Below the pieces are notes generated by a model, which saw only the letters and a list, made by a program, of their open reading frames with translations, was not told where the DNA came from and searched no databases. The translations under genes were made by a program, and so were the position numbers. From Methylobacterium soli (GTDB lineage: Bacteria > Pseudomonadota > Alphaproteobacteria > Rhizobiales > Beijerinckiaceae), in NCBI RefSeq assembly GCF_008806385.1, contig NZ_VZZK01000043.1, forward strand, positions 1-42,427: 42,427 nucleotides of DNA, written 5' to 3'. Shown here piece after piece: positions 15,685 to 24,527 of this stretch. Position 1 is the first letter of the stretch, and each line of letters begins with the position of its first letter.

Positions 15685-16626
15685 TCAGGCCCGGCGGGCC
15701 GCGAGGCTGCCCGCCGCGACCGGATCGACCGCGCCCATGCGGCCGCCCAGGAAGGCCGCGAGGGCGCCGAGGATCAGGGCGATCGCCGCGTAGAAGGCGG
15801 CCTGCGTCGCCGCGCTCTTCGTCGCGATCGCGGCGGCCTCGGCCTTCTGCTTGGCCGTGGCGACCGCCTGCTCGTACTGCTTCGTGTAGTCCTGGATCTG
15901 CTGGCGGGCCTGCTCGACGGGCACGCCCTGCGCCTTGGCGAGCGCGTCCGCGGCCCGCGACTCGGCCTGCTGCTTCTGGGCCGGATCGCCGGACAGGAGC
16001 GCCCGGACGGCGGCGGCGGCGGAATCGCGCAGAGCCTGCGGATCCTGGCCGCTCGCCTGCTCACGCACCTGGCGCTCGATTCCGTCGTGGGGGTTCGAGA
16101 CCTTGGCCAGGGCGGGCGCGGCCGCCTGGGCCGCCGTCTGGACGGTCCCGCCGATCGCCGAGCCCGCCCCGCCGAGCGCGCTCGTGACGGTGCTGAAGGC
16201 GCCGCCCACGATGCCGCCGACCGCAGAGGTCAGCAGATACAGGATCACAAGGGTGGTCACCGCCCAGGAGACGAGGCCGTGATAGCCGGCCGTGGCGCCG
16301 GCGGCCCGGCCGGAGAGGCGGCCCGCCAGATAGCCGCCGGCCAGGGAGGCCAGGATGCCGGAGACCACCCACCACAAGCCGGCGCCGAGCGAGAGGGTGG
16401 AGGCGGCCGGGTTGTCGGCCGCATGCGTGCCGACGCTGGCGAGCCCGACGCCGACCCCGACCATGTTGAGGATGAGCTGCGTCACGAGCGCCGTCACGGC
16501 GCCGGCGAAGATCGCTCCCCAGGAGACCTGATGCAGCAGGGTGCGGGTGTCGGCCGTCGGCGCGAGGGGCGCCTGCGGGATGCTGGAGGATGTGGCCACG
16601 CGTGGACTCCGGGTCGTGTCAGGCAT
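15685..16626 (-). CDS. Membrane protein with glycine-rich helices and coiled-coil domain
   Basis: This 313-residue protein has three N-terminal membrane segments (about 35-65, 83-105 and 118-145), a soluble Ala/Gln-rich middle that is probably coiled coil (residues 180-270), and a fourth membrane segment near 275-300. The first and second helices carry small-residue patterns such as GAIFAGAVTALVTQ. Related proteins are often annotated PhnA-like in methylobacteria, with no known function. It follows two CsbD-like genes on the same strand, 37 bases after the second, which suggests one stress-envelope operon. Confidence 0.75.
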   Translation of the reverse strand: MPDTTRSPRVATSSSIPQAPLAPTADTRTLLHQVSWGAIFAGAVTALVTQLILNMVGVGVGLASVGTHAADNPAASTLSLGAGLWWVVSGILASLAGGYLAGRLSGRAAGATAGYHGLVSWAVTTLVILYLLTSAVGGIVGGAFSTVTSALGGAGSAIGGTVQTAAQAAAPALAKVSNPHDGIERQVREQASGQDPQALRDSAAAAVRALLSGDPAQKQQAESRAADALAKAQGVPVEQARQQIQDYTKQYEQAVATAKQKAEAAAIATKSAATQAAFYAAIALILGALAAFLGGRMGAVDPVAAGSLAARRA

Positions 16627-16663
16627 TGCGATGGATGATCGTTCGCGGGCAGGCGCCCGGCGA

Positions 16664-17005
16664 TCAGCGGCGATGGATCAGGAGGGCGAGGCCGTAGCCG
16701 AGCACGCCGGCGATCAGCAGCGCGGCCAGCGGGCTCTCCTCGACCTGGCCGCGCACGGCACGGCTCCCTTGGCGCAGGGCGTTCCCGCCGGTCTCGAAGG
16801 CATCCTCGGCGTAATCCGAGACGTCGTCGGCGACATGCCGGACCGCATCCTTGGCCTGGCCGTAGAGGTTCTCGCCCCGTCCCTGCGCCTCGCGGAGGCG
16901 GCCCTCGACGGAATCGCCGTGCGATCCGACGAGGTCGCCCACCGCACTCTGCACCTTGCCGCCGAGTTCCCGGGCGGCTCCCGTCACGCGATCGATGTCG
17001 ACCAT
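16664..17005 (-). CDS. CsbD-like protein with C-terminal membrane anchor
   Basis: This 113-residue protein has a CsbD/YjbJ-like helical part (residues 5-85, with GGKVQSAVGDLVG and GRLREAQGRGENLYGQAKD) and one C-terminal hydrophobic helix, SPLAALLIAGVLGYGLALLI, ending in HRR. The pattern resembles ElaB/YqjD-type proteins that attach to the inner membrane by their tail. These families are usually induced by general stress. GAAGGAGACG precedes the ATG at 17005. It lies 76 bases after a second CsbD-like gene. Confidence 0.8.
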   Translation of the reverse strand: MVDIDRVTGAARELGGKVQSAVGDLVGSHGDSVEGRLREAQGRGENLYGQAKDAVRHVADDVSDYAEDAFETGGNALRQGSRAVRGQVEESPLAALLIAGVLGYGLALLIHRR

Positions 17006-17081
17006 CTTCGTCTCCTTCACTGAACGTGTCTGTTGCCGACGCAACATTCCTGGTGCGCCGAGGCTCCTGCGGGCCTTGCCC

Positions 17082-17240
17082 TCAGGTCTTCGGCGAGGGG
17101 GCGCTGCGCACGGGCTTCGCCCGGTGCTTCTCCGCCCTGCCCTCGGTCTCGATGCGGGGATCACCGGTCAGCTTGCCGATGGCCTCCTTGACCGAGCCCT
17201 TGAGCTCGGCGGCGGAGCGCTTCTCCTCGTTCCGGCTCAT
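17082..17240 (-). CDS. CsbD-like small protein
   Basis: This 52-residue hydrophilic protein reads MSRNEEKRSAAELKGSVKEAIGKLTGD near its start, which is the CsbD signature (K-G-x-x-K-E-x-x-G-K-L-T-G-D). CsbD proteins are abundant stress proteins of unknown molecular role. It is shorter than typical CsbD. GAGG lies seven bases before the ATG at 17240. It is the first gene of the likely three-gene set 17240-15685. Confidence 0.82.
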   Translation of the reverse strand: MSRNEEKRSAAELKGSVKEAIGKLTGDPRIETEGRAEKHRAKPVRSAPSPKT

Positions 17241-17335
17241 GGGCGCCTCAACTCCTGCGAGCAAACCCTCACGCCGGCTCAAGTGGACTTGGTTGCGCAC
17301 GATTCAATGATGCAAAACTACCAGTAACGTGGATT

Positions 17336-18796
17336 TTATTGACCAGCCGCGGAGGCCGGAAAGCCGTTGTCCCGGCCCCACACGATCACCTCCGTCCGCT
17401 TGTGGACCCCGAGCTTGCGGTACAGGGCGGCGGTGTGGTTGCGGACCGTGTTGCGGGACAGGTTGAGCCGCTTGGCGATGGCCTCGTCGCTCTGCCCGGC
17501 GCAGATCAGGTTGAGGATCTGCCGCTCGCGCACGGTGAGGCTCAGGGCCGGCTCCTCCGCATCCTGCCGCCCCGGATGGCGCAGGTTCGCGAGCTTCTCG
17601 ATCAGGCCGCGACTGAACCACGAGGTGTCGGTCATCACCGCCTCGATGGCGGCGAACAGGTCACGCTCGGAGCGCTTGCGCTCGGTGATGTCCTGCAGGA
17701 CGGCGAGGACGTAATCCTCCTCGCCGATCGCCACCCGCTCGGCCGAGACGAGGCAATCGAGCTCGCTGCCATCCTCGTGGCGCAGGCAGGTCTCGAGGCC
17801 GATCACGTAGCCGGTGCGGGTCACGGTGGATTCGAAGCGGGCGCGGGCAGCCTCCGCCACCCAGAGGCCGATCTCCCCCGGGGCGCGCCCGACGATCCTG
17901 TCCTCGCCGTAGCCGAAGACCCGGGAGAAGGCCTCGTTGATCCCCGTGATGCCGAAGCCCGCGGCCCGGGCCAGCACGGTCGGCACGGGGGTGAGCCGGA
18001 AGGCCTTGGCGAAGCGCTCCTCGCTCTGGCGCAGGGCCGCCTCCGCCTTCCGGCGCAGTTCGAGATCGGCGAAGGTGAAGAGCATGCACGGCTCCGCGCC
18101 CATCTCCATCGGCTGCCCGGCCACGATGACGAAGCGCGTGCCGCCATCCGGCAAGGCGAGGCAGGCCTCCATCTGCGGGATGGTGCCGCCCTGGTTCAGC
18201 CGGGAGATCGCGAGATCGCGGTTGCGGGCGCCCGCCAGCACGTCGACCTCGTAGACGCTGCGCCCGATCACGTCGTCGCGGGTATAGCCGGTCATCTCCA
18301 GGAAGCCGGCATTCACCTTGACGTGGCGCAGGTCCGCCAGCCGGCAGATCACCGCCGGGGCCGGGTTGGCGTTGAAGGTCTTCTCGAAGCGCTCCTCGGC
18401 CTCGTATTGCGGCGTCACGTTCTGCAGGATCAGGGCGAGGCAGCTCGGGTTGCCGTCTGGATCGGTGGCCACGAGGCTGCGGAGCGAGTGCACGAAATCG
18501 ACGTCGGGCCGATCCGTGCGGGTCACCTCCACGATGACGTCGTGGAAGGTCTCGCCCGCCACCACGCGCTCGATCGGGTATTGCTCGGGGGCCCGGTTGT
18601 TGCGGTAGCGCAAAGCGTAGCGCGACCGGTAGGCGTCCACGGTCTCGCCGAGCTCCCCGAGCGTCTCCGCCCCGTGCATGGCGAGCGCCGCCGCGTTCGC
18701 CCAGGTGATGCGCTGGTCGGGCTCGACGAGGATCACCCCCTCGCTCAAGCCCGCGATGATCTGGCGAAGTTCGGATCTGTCGACACCCTGCGTCAC
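17336..18796 (-). CDS. Multi-PAS LuxR-type transcriptional regulator
   Basis: This 486-residue soluble regulator has three PAS domains, roughly residues 8-130, 136-255 and 260-380, the last closing with the PAC motif AVLQDITERKRSERD. A LuxR/GerE helix-turn-helix occupies residues 418-478 (LTVRERQILNLICAGQSDEAIAKRLNLSRNTV broken over its length). There is no kinase or receiver domain, so ligand or redox sensing by PAS would act directly on DNA binding. The ligands and targets are unknown. The gene lies downstream of a candidate general-stress promoter (18841-18865) and next to stress-type genes on the same strand. Confidence 0.88.
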   Translation of the reverse strand: MTQGVDRSELRQIIAGLSEGVILVEPDQRITWANAAALAMHGAETLGELGETVDAYRSRYALRYRNNRAPEQYPIERVVAGETFHDVIVEVTRTDRPDVDFVHSLRSLVATDPDGNPSCLALILQNVTPQYEAEERFEKTFNANPAPAVICRLADLRHVKVNAGFLEMTGYTRDDVIGRSVYEVDVLAGARNRDLAISRLNQGGTIPQMEACLALPDGGTRFVIVAGQPMEMGAEPCMLFTFADLELRRKAEAALRQSEERFAKAFRLTPVPTVLARAAGFGITGINEAFSRVFGYGEDRIVGRAPGEIGLWVAEAARARFESTVTRTGYVIGLETCLRHEDGSELDCLVSAERVAIGEEDYVLAVLQDITERKRSERDLFAAIEAVMTDTSWFSRGLIEKLANLRHPGRQDAEEPALSLTVRERQILNLICAGQSDEAIAKRLNLSRNTVRNHTAALYRKLGVHKRTEVIVWGRDNGFPASAAGQ

Positions 18797-18840
18797 CGGC
18801 TCGGCCCTGCTTCCCCGTCGACGCGGATCGGTCGAGCGCT

Positions 18841-18865
18841 AACAGGGTGCCGGTCCCGCGGTTCC
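18841..18865 (-). promoter_or_regulatory. Candidate EcfG-type (general stress) promoter
   Basis: On the minus strand this reads GGAAC-N16-TGTT, one base from the alphaproteobacterial general-stress consensus GGAAC-N16/17-CGTT. The -10 end lies 44 bases before the start codon of the PAS-LuxR gene. The same form, also with N16 and TGTT, occurs at 28204-28228. Confidence 0.45.
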
Positions 18866-19001
18866 GGGGGCCACCCGCGCGGCGCCGGTACATCTGCATC
18901 AATGACGTGATCGTGATGCCCGGTATCGCGCGGGGGCCCGGGTGACCGGGTGCCCCGCCACGGCCCCTGGCTCGCGGCGGGGACGGGTCGGACCCGCGGG
19001 A

Positions 19002-19493
19002 TCAGGCCGGAACGCGGCCGTCCGGCGAGTAGCGGTCGATCGCGTTAGGCAGTTCGCGGGAGAGGCGCGCGAGCAGTTCGTCGCGCGAGAGGCCGGTCTG
19101 CTGCGCGAGGGTTGCGAGTACGTCGGGACCGATCGCCTTCTCCAGGTCGGAGGATGGCAGGTCGCGATTGGGGCCCTGGTTGACCCAGGATTGCGCGGCC
19201 TCGCCATGGCCGTTCCGGGTGAAGTGGTCGACGAGCTCGTTCAGTCCGCTGGCGATCAGCCCGCCGACGCCGCCCGCGCCCGCACCGCCCAGGAGCCCGC
19301 CAAGGCCCGACGGTATGTCAGTCCGGCCAGCGGGCGAGGCGCCCTGCCCCACCTGTGCCGTGCCCTGCCCCGCGGGCGTAGGCGGCTCCTTGCCCAAGCC
19401 CCCGAGCAATTCGGCGATCTTGTCCCGGTTCTGGTAGCCCGCGACCGCGAGCAGCCCGAGCAACGCCGTCATCGACGGATATCCGCGACTCAT
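19002..19493 (-). CDS. DUF937/YidB-family protein
   Basis: This 163-residue protein starts with a short hydrophobic helix (MTALLGLLAVAGYQ) and continues with a Gly/Pro-rich linker. The C-terminal half has the YidB/DUF937 pattern: GLNELVDHFTRNGHGEAAQSW, then DLEKAIGPDVLATLAQQTGLSRDELLARLSRELPNAIDRYSPDGRVP. The function of this family is unknown. The ATG at 19493 is well supported by AGGGAGGAATCG. The nearest genes on its strand are stress-type, and the divergent neighbour is the M20 deacylase operon. Confidence 0.85.
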   Translation of the reverse strand: MSRGYPSMTALLGLLAVAGYQNRDKIAELLGGLGKEPPTPAGQGTAQVGQGASPAGRTDIPSGLGGLLGGAGAGGVGGLIASGLNELVDHFTRNGHGEAAQSWVNQGPNRDLPSSDLEKAIGPDVLATLAQQTGLSRDELLARLSRELPNAIDRYSPDGRVPA

Positions 19494-19827
19494 CACGATT
19501 CCTCCCTGGTTGCTGCGACCACAAGGAGCCGCGCGCCGCTTGGTTCCGGCCGAGGGGCCTGCGGGTGCGCGTTCGAACGCGCGCCCGATCGGAGTTCCGA
19601 GGCGCAGGACACGCCGATGCGGCGGGCAGGCGCGCTCCCGCCCGCCCCTTTCCGCTCGGTGACGGATCGCGAGACGTTCCCCTCTCTGCGCCCTGTGAGT
19701 GTCAATAGATGATACTTCCATCATAGGTTGACACCGACGAAGATTCCCGCTGTCCTGGGGACATCGTGCGATGTTCAACGCGGCCTCACCGGATCCCGCG
19801 AGGCCGGCCCAGCCGCAGAGGTTGCCC
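19494..19827. other. Divergent spacer between the DUF937 gene and the M20 operon
   Basis: No gene is supported in these 334 bases. It carries the nested dyad at 19699-19734, described separately. TTGACA of the right arm (19728-19733) could double as the -35 of the plus-strand operon, but no convincing -10 follows. Confidence 0.5.
19699..19734 (+). promoter_or_regulatory. Nested dyad operator upstream of the M20-MFS-iclR operon
   Basis: The sequence is GTGTCAA-N3-ATGAT-N6-ATCAT-N3-TTGACAC. Both inner and outer arms are perfect inverted repeats and the spacing is exactly symmetric over 36 bases. It lies 94 bases before the deacylase start codon. The IclR-type regulator encoded by the third gene is the natural candidate to bind here. 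Confidence 0.6.
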
Positions 19828-21120
19828 ATGACGCCGATCGACGAGACGCTCCGGGACGCCATCCAGGCCTCGGTCGCGACCGGTTTCGGCGAGCAGGTCG
19901 CCTTCACGCAGGACATGATCCGCCTGGCGTCGCTGCGCGGGGCGGAGCACGCCATCCAGGATCACGTCTTCCGCGCCCTCAAGGCTCGCGGCTACGCGAT
20001 GGACCGGTTCGCGATGGACCGGACCGCGATCGAGGCGCATCCGGGCGGGGCGGCCTTCACGCCGGAGCACTCGGACGCTCCGATCGTGGTCGGCATCCAC
20101 CGGCCCCGCACCGAGGCAGGCCGCTCGCTGATCCTGCAGGCGCATGTGGACGTGGTGCCCCCGGGCCCCGCCGAGATGTGGACGCACGGGCCGTTCGATC
20201 CCGTCATCGAGGGCGACTGGCTCTACGGCCGCGGCGGCGCGGACATGAAGGCCGGGCACGTGGCCAACCTCTTCGCCCTCGACGCGCTGCGGCGGATCGG
20301 GATGCAGCCGGCCGCGACCGTGTACGTCCAATCCGTGGTCGAGGAGGAATCCACCGGCAACGGGGCCCTGATGACGCATCTGCGCGGCTTCCGGGCCGAC
20401 GCGGTGCTGATCCCGGAGCCCGAGGACGAGAAGCTGGTGCGCGCCAATACGGGCGTCCTCTGGTTCCGCGTCGAGGTCCGGGGCATGCCGGTGCATGTGC
20501 GCGAGATGACTACCGGCTCCAACGCCATCGACGCCACCTACCGGGTCATCGCGGAACTGCGCGCCATCGAGGCGGAATGGAACGCCGCCAAGGGCGAGCA
20601 TCCGCATTTCGAGGACGAGGCGCACCCGATCAACCTGAACATCGGCAAGATCGAGGGCGGGGACTGGGCCTCCTCGGTGCCGGGCTGGTGCCGGATCGAT
20701 TGCCGGATCGCGTTCTACCCGGGCCAATCGGCCGCGGATGCCGCGCGCGCCATCTCCGAGCGCCTCGCCGCCTTCGCACACGCCGACACGTTCCTGGCCA
20801 ACAACCCGCCGCGCGTCACCTTCAACGGCTTCCACGCCGAGGGCTACGTGCTGGAGCCGGGCTCCGAGGCCGAGGCGGTCCTGGGCGAGGCCCACCGCGC
20901 CGCGACGGGCCGCCCCCTCGAGTCGTTCATGACGGCGGGCTATCTCGATACGCGCGTCTACGCGCTCTACGACCGGGTCCCGGCGCTCTGCTACGGGCCG
21001 GTCTCGCAGAACATCCACGGCTTCGACGAGCGCGTCAGCCTCGCCTCCCTCGCGCGCATCACCACGACGATCGCGCTGTTCATCGCCCAATGGTGCGGGC
21101 TCGAACCGATCGAGGGCTGA
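19828..21120 (+). CDS. M20-family deacylase (ArgE/DapE type)
   Basis: This 430-residue predicted metallopeptidase hydrolyses an N-acyl or amide bond. The zinc-site motifs are intact: histidine in LQAHVDVVPPG, bridging aspartate in GRGGADMKAGH, the catalytic Glu pair in VVEEESTGNG, and the late histidine in NIHGFDERVS. The lid domain sits between about residues 200 and 330. Family members include acetylornithine deacetylase and succinyl-diaminopimelate desuccinylase, but this operon context (transporter and IclR) suggests a catabolic amide or N-acyl amino acid. I chose ATG 19828, which has AGAGG nearby, over ATG 19771. Confidence 0.88.
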   Translation: MTPIDETLRDAIQASVATGFGEQVAFTQDMIRLASLRGAEHAIQDHVFRALKARGYAMDRFAMDRTAIEAHPGGAAFTPEHSDAPIVVGIHRPRTEAGRSLILQAHVDVVPPGPAEMWTHGPFDPVIEGDWLYGRGGADMKAGHVANLFALDALRRIGMQPAATVYVQSVVEEESTGNGALMTHLRGFRADAVLIPEPEDEKLVRANTGVLWFRVEVRGMPVHVREMTTGSNAIDATYRVIAELRAIEAEWNAAKGEHPHFEDEAHPINLNIGKIEGGDWASSVPGWCRIDCRIAFYPGQSAADAARAISERLAAFAHADTFLANNPPRVTFNGFHAEGYVLEPGSEAEAVLGEAHRAATGRPLESFMTAGYLDTRVYALYDRVPALCYGPVSQNIHGFDERVSLASLARITTTIALFIAQWCGLEPIEG

Positions 21121-21162
21121 GGCCGACACCGACAGGTCATCCGACGCGAGAGGGGCAGGACC

Positions 21163-22482
21163 ATGAGCACGCAACCCGCCGGGGCGATGCCCGCGCCGAC
21201 GAACCAGTCGCGGCGCGCCGCGATCGCGTCCTTCGTCGGCACGACGATCGAGTGGTACGACTTCTTCATCTACGGGACGGCGGCCGCCCTCGTGTTCGGC
21301 CCCCTGTTCTTCGCGGAATCGACGCCCTTCATCGCGACCCTCTCGGCCTTCGCGACCTTCGCGGTGGGCTTCCTGGCGCGCCCGGTCGGCGGCCTGATCT
21401 TCGGGCATTTCGGGGACCGCTTCGGCCGCAAGCGCGCCCTCGTCGTCACCCTGGTGATGATGGGCCTCGCGACCACGGGCATCGGCCTGCTGCCGACCTA
21501 CGCGTCGATCGGCTTCTGGGCGCCGACGCTTCTCGTCTTCCTGCGCCTGATCCAGGGCGTCGCGGTGGGCGGCGAGTGGGGCGGCGCCGTCCTGCTCGCG
21601 GCCGAGCACGCGCCCAAGGGCCGAAGCGTGTTCTATGCCTCCTTCGCGCAGCTCGGCAGCCCCGCCGGCCAGATCCTGTCGCTCCTGGCCTTCCGCCTCG
21701 CGAGCCTCCTCGACAAGCAGGCCTTCCTCGAATGGGGCTGGCGGCTGCCGTTCCTCGTCAGCGCCGTCCTGCTCCTCGTCGGCCTGGCGATCCGCCTCGG
21801 CGTCGAGGAATCCCCCGATTTCGAGCGCACCCGGCGCGAGGTCGGCGCCGCGCAGGCGCCGATCCGCGAGGTGCTCGGCACCAGCCTGAAGCCGCTCTTC
21901 CTGGCGGCGGGCGCCAACACCATGGGGATCGCCTCGGTCTACCTCTTCAACACCTTCATGATCGCCTACACGACGCAGTATCTCGGCATCGAGCGGGCGA
22001 CGATCCTCGACGCGCTCCTGGTCGGCGCCTTCGTGCAGCTCGTGATGACGCCGGTCGGGGCCCGCATCGCGGAGCTGATCCGCAACGAGCGCCTGTTCCT
22101 CCAGCTCGCCCTGGTCTGGGCGATGCTCGCCCCCTACCCGCTGTTCCTGCTCGTCGACACCCGCGCGGTCTGGGCCATCACCCTCGGCCTGTGCATCAAC
22201 ATCATCGGCGTCGCGACCTTCTACGCGGTGATCGCCGGCTACGTGGCGAATGCCTTCCCGACCCGGGTGCGCTACACGGCGATCTCGATCGCCTACCAGT
22301 TCTGCGGCGCGATCGCGGGCGGGCTGACGCCGGTCATCGGCACCATCTTGGCCGAGCAGTTCCGCGGGCATTGGTGGCCGATCGCCGCCTTCGGCACGAC
22401 GCTGGCGCTGATCTCCTTCGTCTGCGTGACGCTGCTGGCCGGGCATCAGCGGCGGGCCTCCGCCCTCGCGGTCGCGGCTTAA
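21163..22482 (+). CDS. MHS-type major facilitator transporter
   Basis: This 439-residue inner-membrane protein belongs to the metabolite:H+ symporter group of MFS. It begins with the group hallmark ASFVGTTIEWYDFFIYGTAAAL, carries the loop 2-3 motif GHFGDRFGRKRAL, and has about twelve hydrophobic segments. Known members take up dicarboxylates, shikimate, proline/betaine or aromatic acids; the substrate here is presumably what the M20 enzyme upstream hydrolyses. It starts 42 bases after the deacylase stop, with GAGGGGCAGG before the ATG, so the two are almost certainly co-transcribed. Confidence 0.92.
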   Translation: MSTQPAGAMPAPTNQSRRAAIASFVGTTIEWYDFFIYGTAAALVFGPLFFAESTPFIATLSAFATFAVGFLARPVGGLIFGHFGDRFGRKRALVVTLVMMGLATTGIGLLPTYASIGFWAPTLLVFLRLIQGVAVGGEWGGAVLLAAEHAPKGRSVFYASFAQLGSPAGQILSLLAFRLASLLDKQAFLEWGWRLPFLVSAVLLLVGLAIRLGVEESPDFERTRREVGAAQAPIREVLGTSLKPLFLAAGANTMGIASVYLFNTFMIAYTTQYLGIERATILDALLVGAFVQLVMTPVGARIAELIRNERLFLQLALVWAMLAPYPLFLLVDTRAVWAITLGLCINIIGVATFYAVIAGYVANAFPTRVRYTAISIAYQFCGAIAGGLTPVIGTILAEQFRGHWWPIAAFGTTLALISFVCVTLLAGHQRRASALAVAA

Positions 22483-22656
22483 GGGGCGGGCCCGGGCAGC
22501 GGGACGGCTTCGAACATCCCGGCCGACGGCACGGCGTTTCGCCCCCCGGCCGTTCCGTGCCATGCCTCGACGGCATGCCCGGAGCCGAATCCGCAGGACC
22601 GTAACCGGGCGGCAAGAAACGGACGAAGAGACGGGCACGCCATGGGAGAGGTCGGG

Positions 22657-23445
22657 ATGAGGCCGGGCGAGGCGATCGCCCCGAAGCCCGGCGTGCCGCT
22701 CGTCCGGGCGCTCGAGCGCGGGGTGGCCCTGCTGAGGGCTTTCAGCGCGGAGAAGCCGAACAGGACCCTGACGGACCTCGCCCAGGCGACGAGCCTCGAC
22801 AAGGGGACGGCGCGCCGGCTCCTGCACACCCTGGCGCTCTGCGGCCTCGTCGCCCACGACGAGCGGACCGGGTTCTACGCGCTGACGATCGGGGTTCTGG
22901 AACTCGGGGCCGCCGTGGAGACGGGCCGCGCGCTCCACGAGGTCGCGGCCCCCTATCTCGCCGAGATCGCCGAGACGACCCGGGCCACGACCTTCCTGTG
23001 GGTCCATCACGAGGGATCGGCGCTCTGCGTCGGGCGCGTCCGGGCGCCGGTGCCGAGCGTCGAGGTGCCCTGGTCGACCATCGGCACGCGCATCCCGCTG
23101 CATTGCGGCGCGGGCCCGCGCACGCTCCTCGCCTTCCTCCCGGCGCCGGAGCGCGAGGCCGTCCTGGCGCGCCCGCTGCCGCGGCGGACCCCCGCGACCC
23201 AGACCGATGCCGATCAGCTCCGAGCCGAGGCGGCGCGCATCCGGGCGCAGGGATGGGAATTCGCCGTGGACGACTTCGTCATGGGTCTCTGCGCCCTCGG
23301 CGCGCCGATCTTCGAACCGGGCGGCGCGCTCGCGGGCTCGCTCAGCATCACGACCCTGACCGGCCAGATCGCCCAGGATGAGGTGGCGCACCACCTTCGT
23401 CCGATCCTGAGGGCCGCGGCCGAGATCCGCGCGAAACTCGGCTGA
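22657..23445 (+). CDS. IclR-family transcriptional regulator
   Basis: This 262-residue regulator has the IclR winged helix near residues 12-75 (LERGVALLRAFSAEKPNRTLTDLAQATSL broken over its length, then TARRLLHTLALCGLV) and the C-terminal effector-binding domain from about residue 90 (APYLAEIAETTRATTFLWVHHEG, later RIRAQGWEFAVDDFVMGLCALGAPIF). The ATG at 22657 has GGAGAGG five bases upstream, better than the ATG at 22642. It is the third gene of the operon, 174 bases after the transporter. It probably senses the substrate or product of the deacylase and binds the dyad at 19699-19734. Confidence 0.9.
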   Translation: MRPGEAIAPKPGVPLVRALERGVALLRAFSAEKPNRTLTDLAQATSLDKGTARRLLHTLALCGLVAHDERTGFYALTIGVLELGAAVETGRALHEVAAPYLAEIAETTRATTFLWVHHEGSALCVGRVRAPVPSVEVPWSTIGTRIPLHCGAGPRTLLAFLPAPEREAVLARPLPRRTPATQTDADQLRAEAARIRAQGWEFAVDDFVMGLCALGAPIFEPGGALAGSLSITTLTGQIAQDEVAHHLRPILRAAAEIRAKLG

Positions 23446-23454
23446 CGCACCGAT

Positions 23455-23473
23455 CCGCGCCGGCCCGGCGCGG
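23455..23473. terminator. Hairpin between convergent genes
   Basis: A 9-bp perfect GC stem (CCGCGCCGG with CCGGCGCGG) has a one-base centre and fills most of the 28-base gap between the iclR and DUF4239 stop codons. It may work in both directions; no T tract follows. Confidence 0.45.
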
Positions 23474-24253
23474 TCACGGGGTCGCGCCGAAATCCGAGAG
23501 CAGCGCCGAGAGGGCTTTCGGCTCGACATGGACCGAGCCCGCGAAGGGGTGATCGATCGCGACGATCACGAGGAGACCGGAGAAGATCAGGACCGAGAGC
23601 ATCCCGGTCATGATCGTCTGCACCAGCAGGTTCTCGGCCCCGAAGAAGAAGGTGAAGGCCGTCGTCAGCACGGCGCCGCTGAACAGCACCAGCCACAGGA
23701 TGTCCGGGACGCTGCCGGAGGCCATGATCAGGCGGTCGCGGCGCGCCTCCGTCACGAGGTCGAGCTGGTGCAGGATCTCGCCGAACAGGGTCTCCCCCCG
23801 GGTCTCGCCCGGGGCGATGGACAGGACGATCCGGTAGAGCGCGTCGAGCTCTTGGCGCGAGGCCGGGCTCGCCGCGCCGTGCTCCATCGCGGGCCAATCC
23901 CCGTCGATCGTCGCCGCGACGTAGCGGGTCAGCCCGGCGCGCAATTCGGTCCGCGACCGCGCCTCGATCCCGTCCGTCAGGCGGTAGAGCGTCGCGAGCG
24001 CGCCGGCCTCCTGCGCCACCTTGCGCTCGGCCTCGCCGAACTTCTCCCACACCACGATCACCGCGAAGGCCAGCAGCACCGCGTAGAGGACCCCGACGGT
24101 GGCGAATTTGAAGCCCGCCACCTCGTTGTTGGTGCGCAGCCTCGCGAAGCTGACGCGGCGGCGGATCAGGATCGGCCCGAACATCGCCACGAGCGTGGGC
24201 AGCCCGACGAGGAGGATCCCGGACAGCCAGAGGGGTAAGCTCGTCAGGAACAT
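23474..24253 (-). CDS. DUF4239 membrane protein
   Basis: About 259 residues. Two N-terminal membrane helices (LTSLPLWLSGILLVGLPTLVAM and VGVLYAVLLAFAVIVVWEKF) are followed by a soluble helical domain starting with AERKVAQEAGALATLYRL, then two C-terminal helices around DILWLVLFSGAVLTTAFTFFFG and GMLSVLIFSGLLVIVAIDHPFAG. This is the layout of DUF4239, a bestrophin-like family of unknown function. The start is uncertain: I chose the ATG at 24253, which opens the first helix, but the frame is open to a GTG at 24349. Confidence 0.78.
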   Translation of the reverse strand: MFLTSLPLWLSGILLVGLPTLVAMFGPILIRRRVSFARLRTNNEVAGFKFATVGVLYAVLLAFAVIVVWEKFGEAERKVAQEAGALATLYRLTDGIEARSRTELRAGLTRYVAATIDGDWPAMEHGAASPASRQELDALYRIVLSIAPGETRGETLFGEILHQLDLVTEARRDRLIMASGSVPDILWLVLFSGAVLTTAFTFFFGAENLLVQTIMTGMLSVLIFSGLLVIVAIDHPFAGSVHVEPKALSALLSDFGATP

Positions 24254-24527
24254 CCAGCCCGGTCCGGCACGCCCGCCCGCGGACGCCGTCGCGATCGGCG
24301 CGCGGCCGGAGGGTAGCATCGGGACTGGTCCCGGGCAGCCCTCGGTCACCGAGCGGACCCTGCGCGCGGCAGGCGCCGGCCATCCGCCCCAGACCCGGCG
24401 CCGGTCGCCCGTCGCCCGTCGCCCGTACCGTTCCTGACCGAATTCGGCCTCGCCACCCTATCGCCGCGAAGCAACACACACATTTGCCGTTCCGGACTTG
24501 GACGGAAGCGTAGCGTAGGAGCGTCAC

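Noticed and set aside
17016..17043. GGAAT-N19-CGTT-like sequence before the tail-anchored CsbD gene as an EcfG promoter
   Set aside because: The first box has a mismatch and the spacer is too long for EcfG promoters.
19786..23529. Long minus-strand open frame (over 1200 codons) opposite the M20-MFS-IclR operon
   Set aside because: It covers three motif-confirmed genes and their spacers, and its product is low-complexity and charged.
24404..24426. GTCGCCC repeated three times as a regulatory repeat
   Set aside because: The unit is short and pure GC-rich slippage sequence, with no conserved spacing or nearby site.
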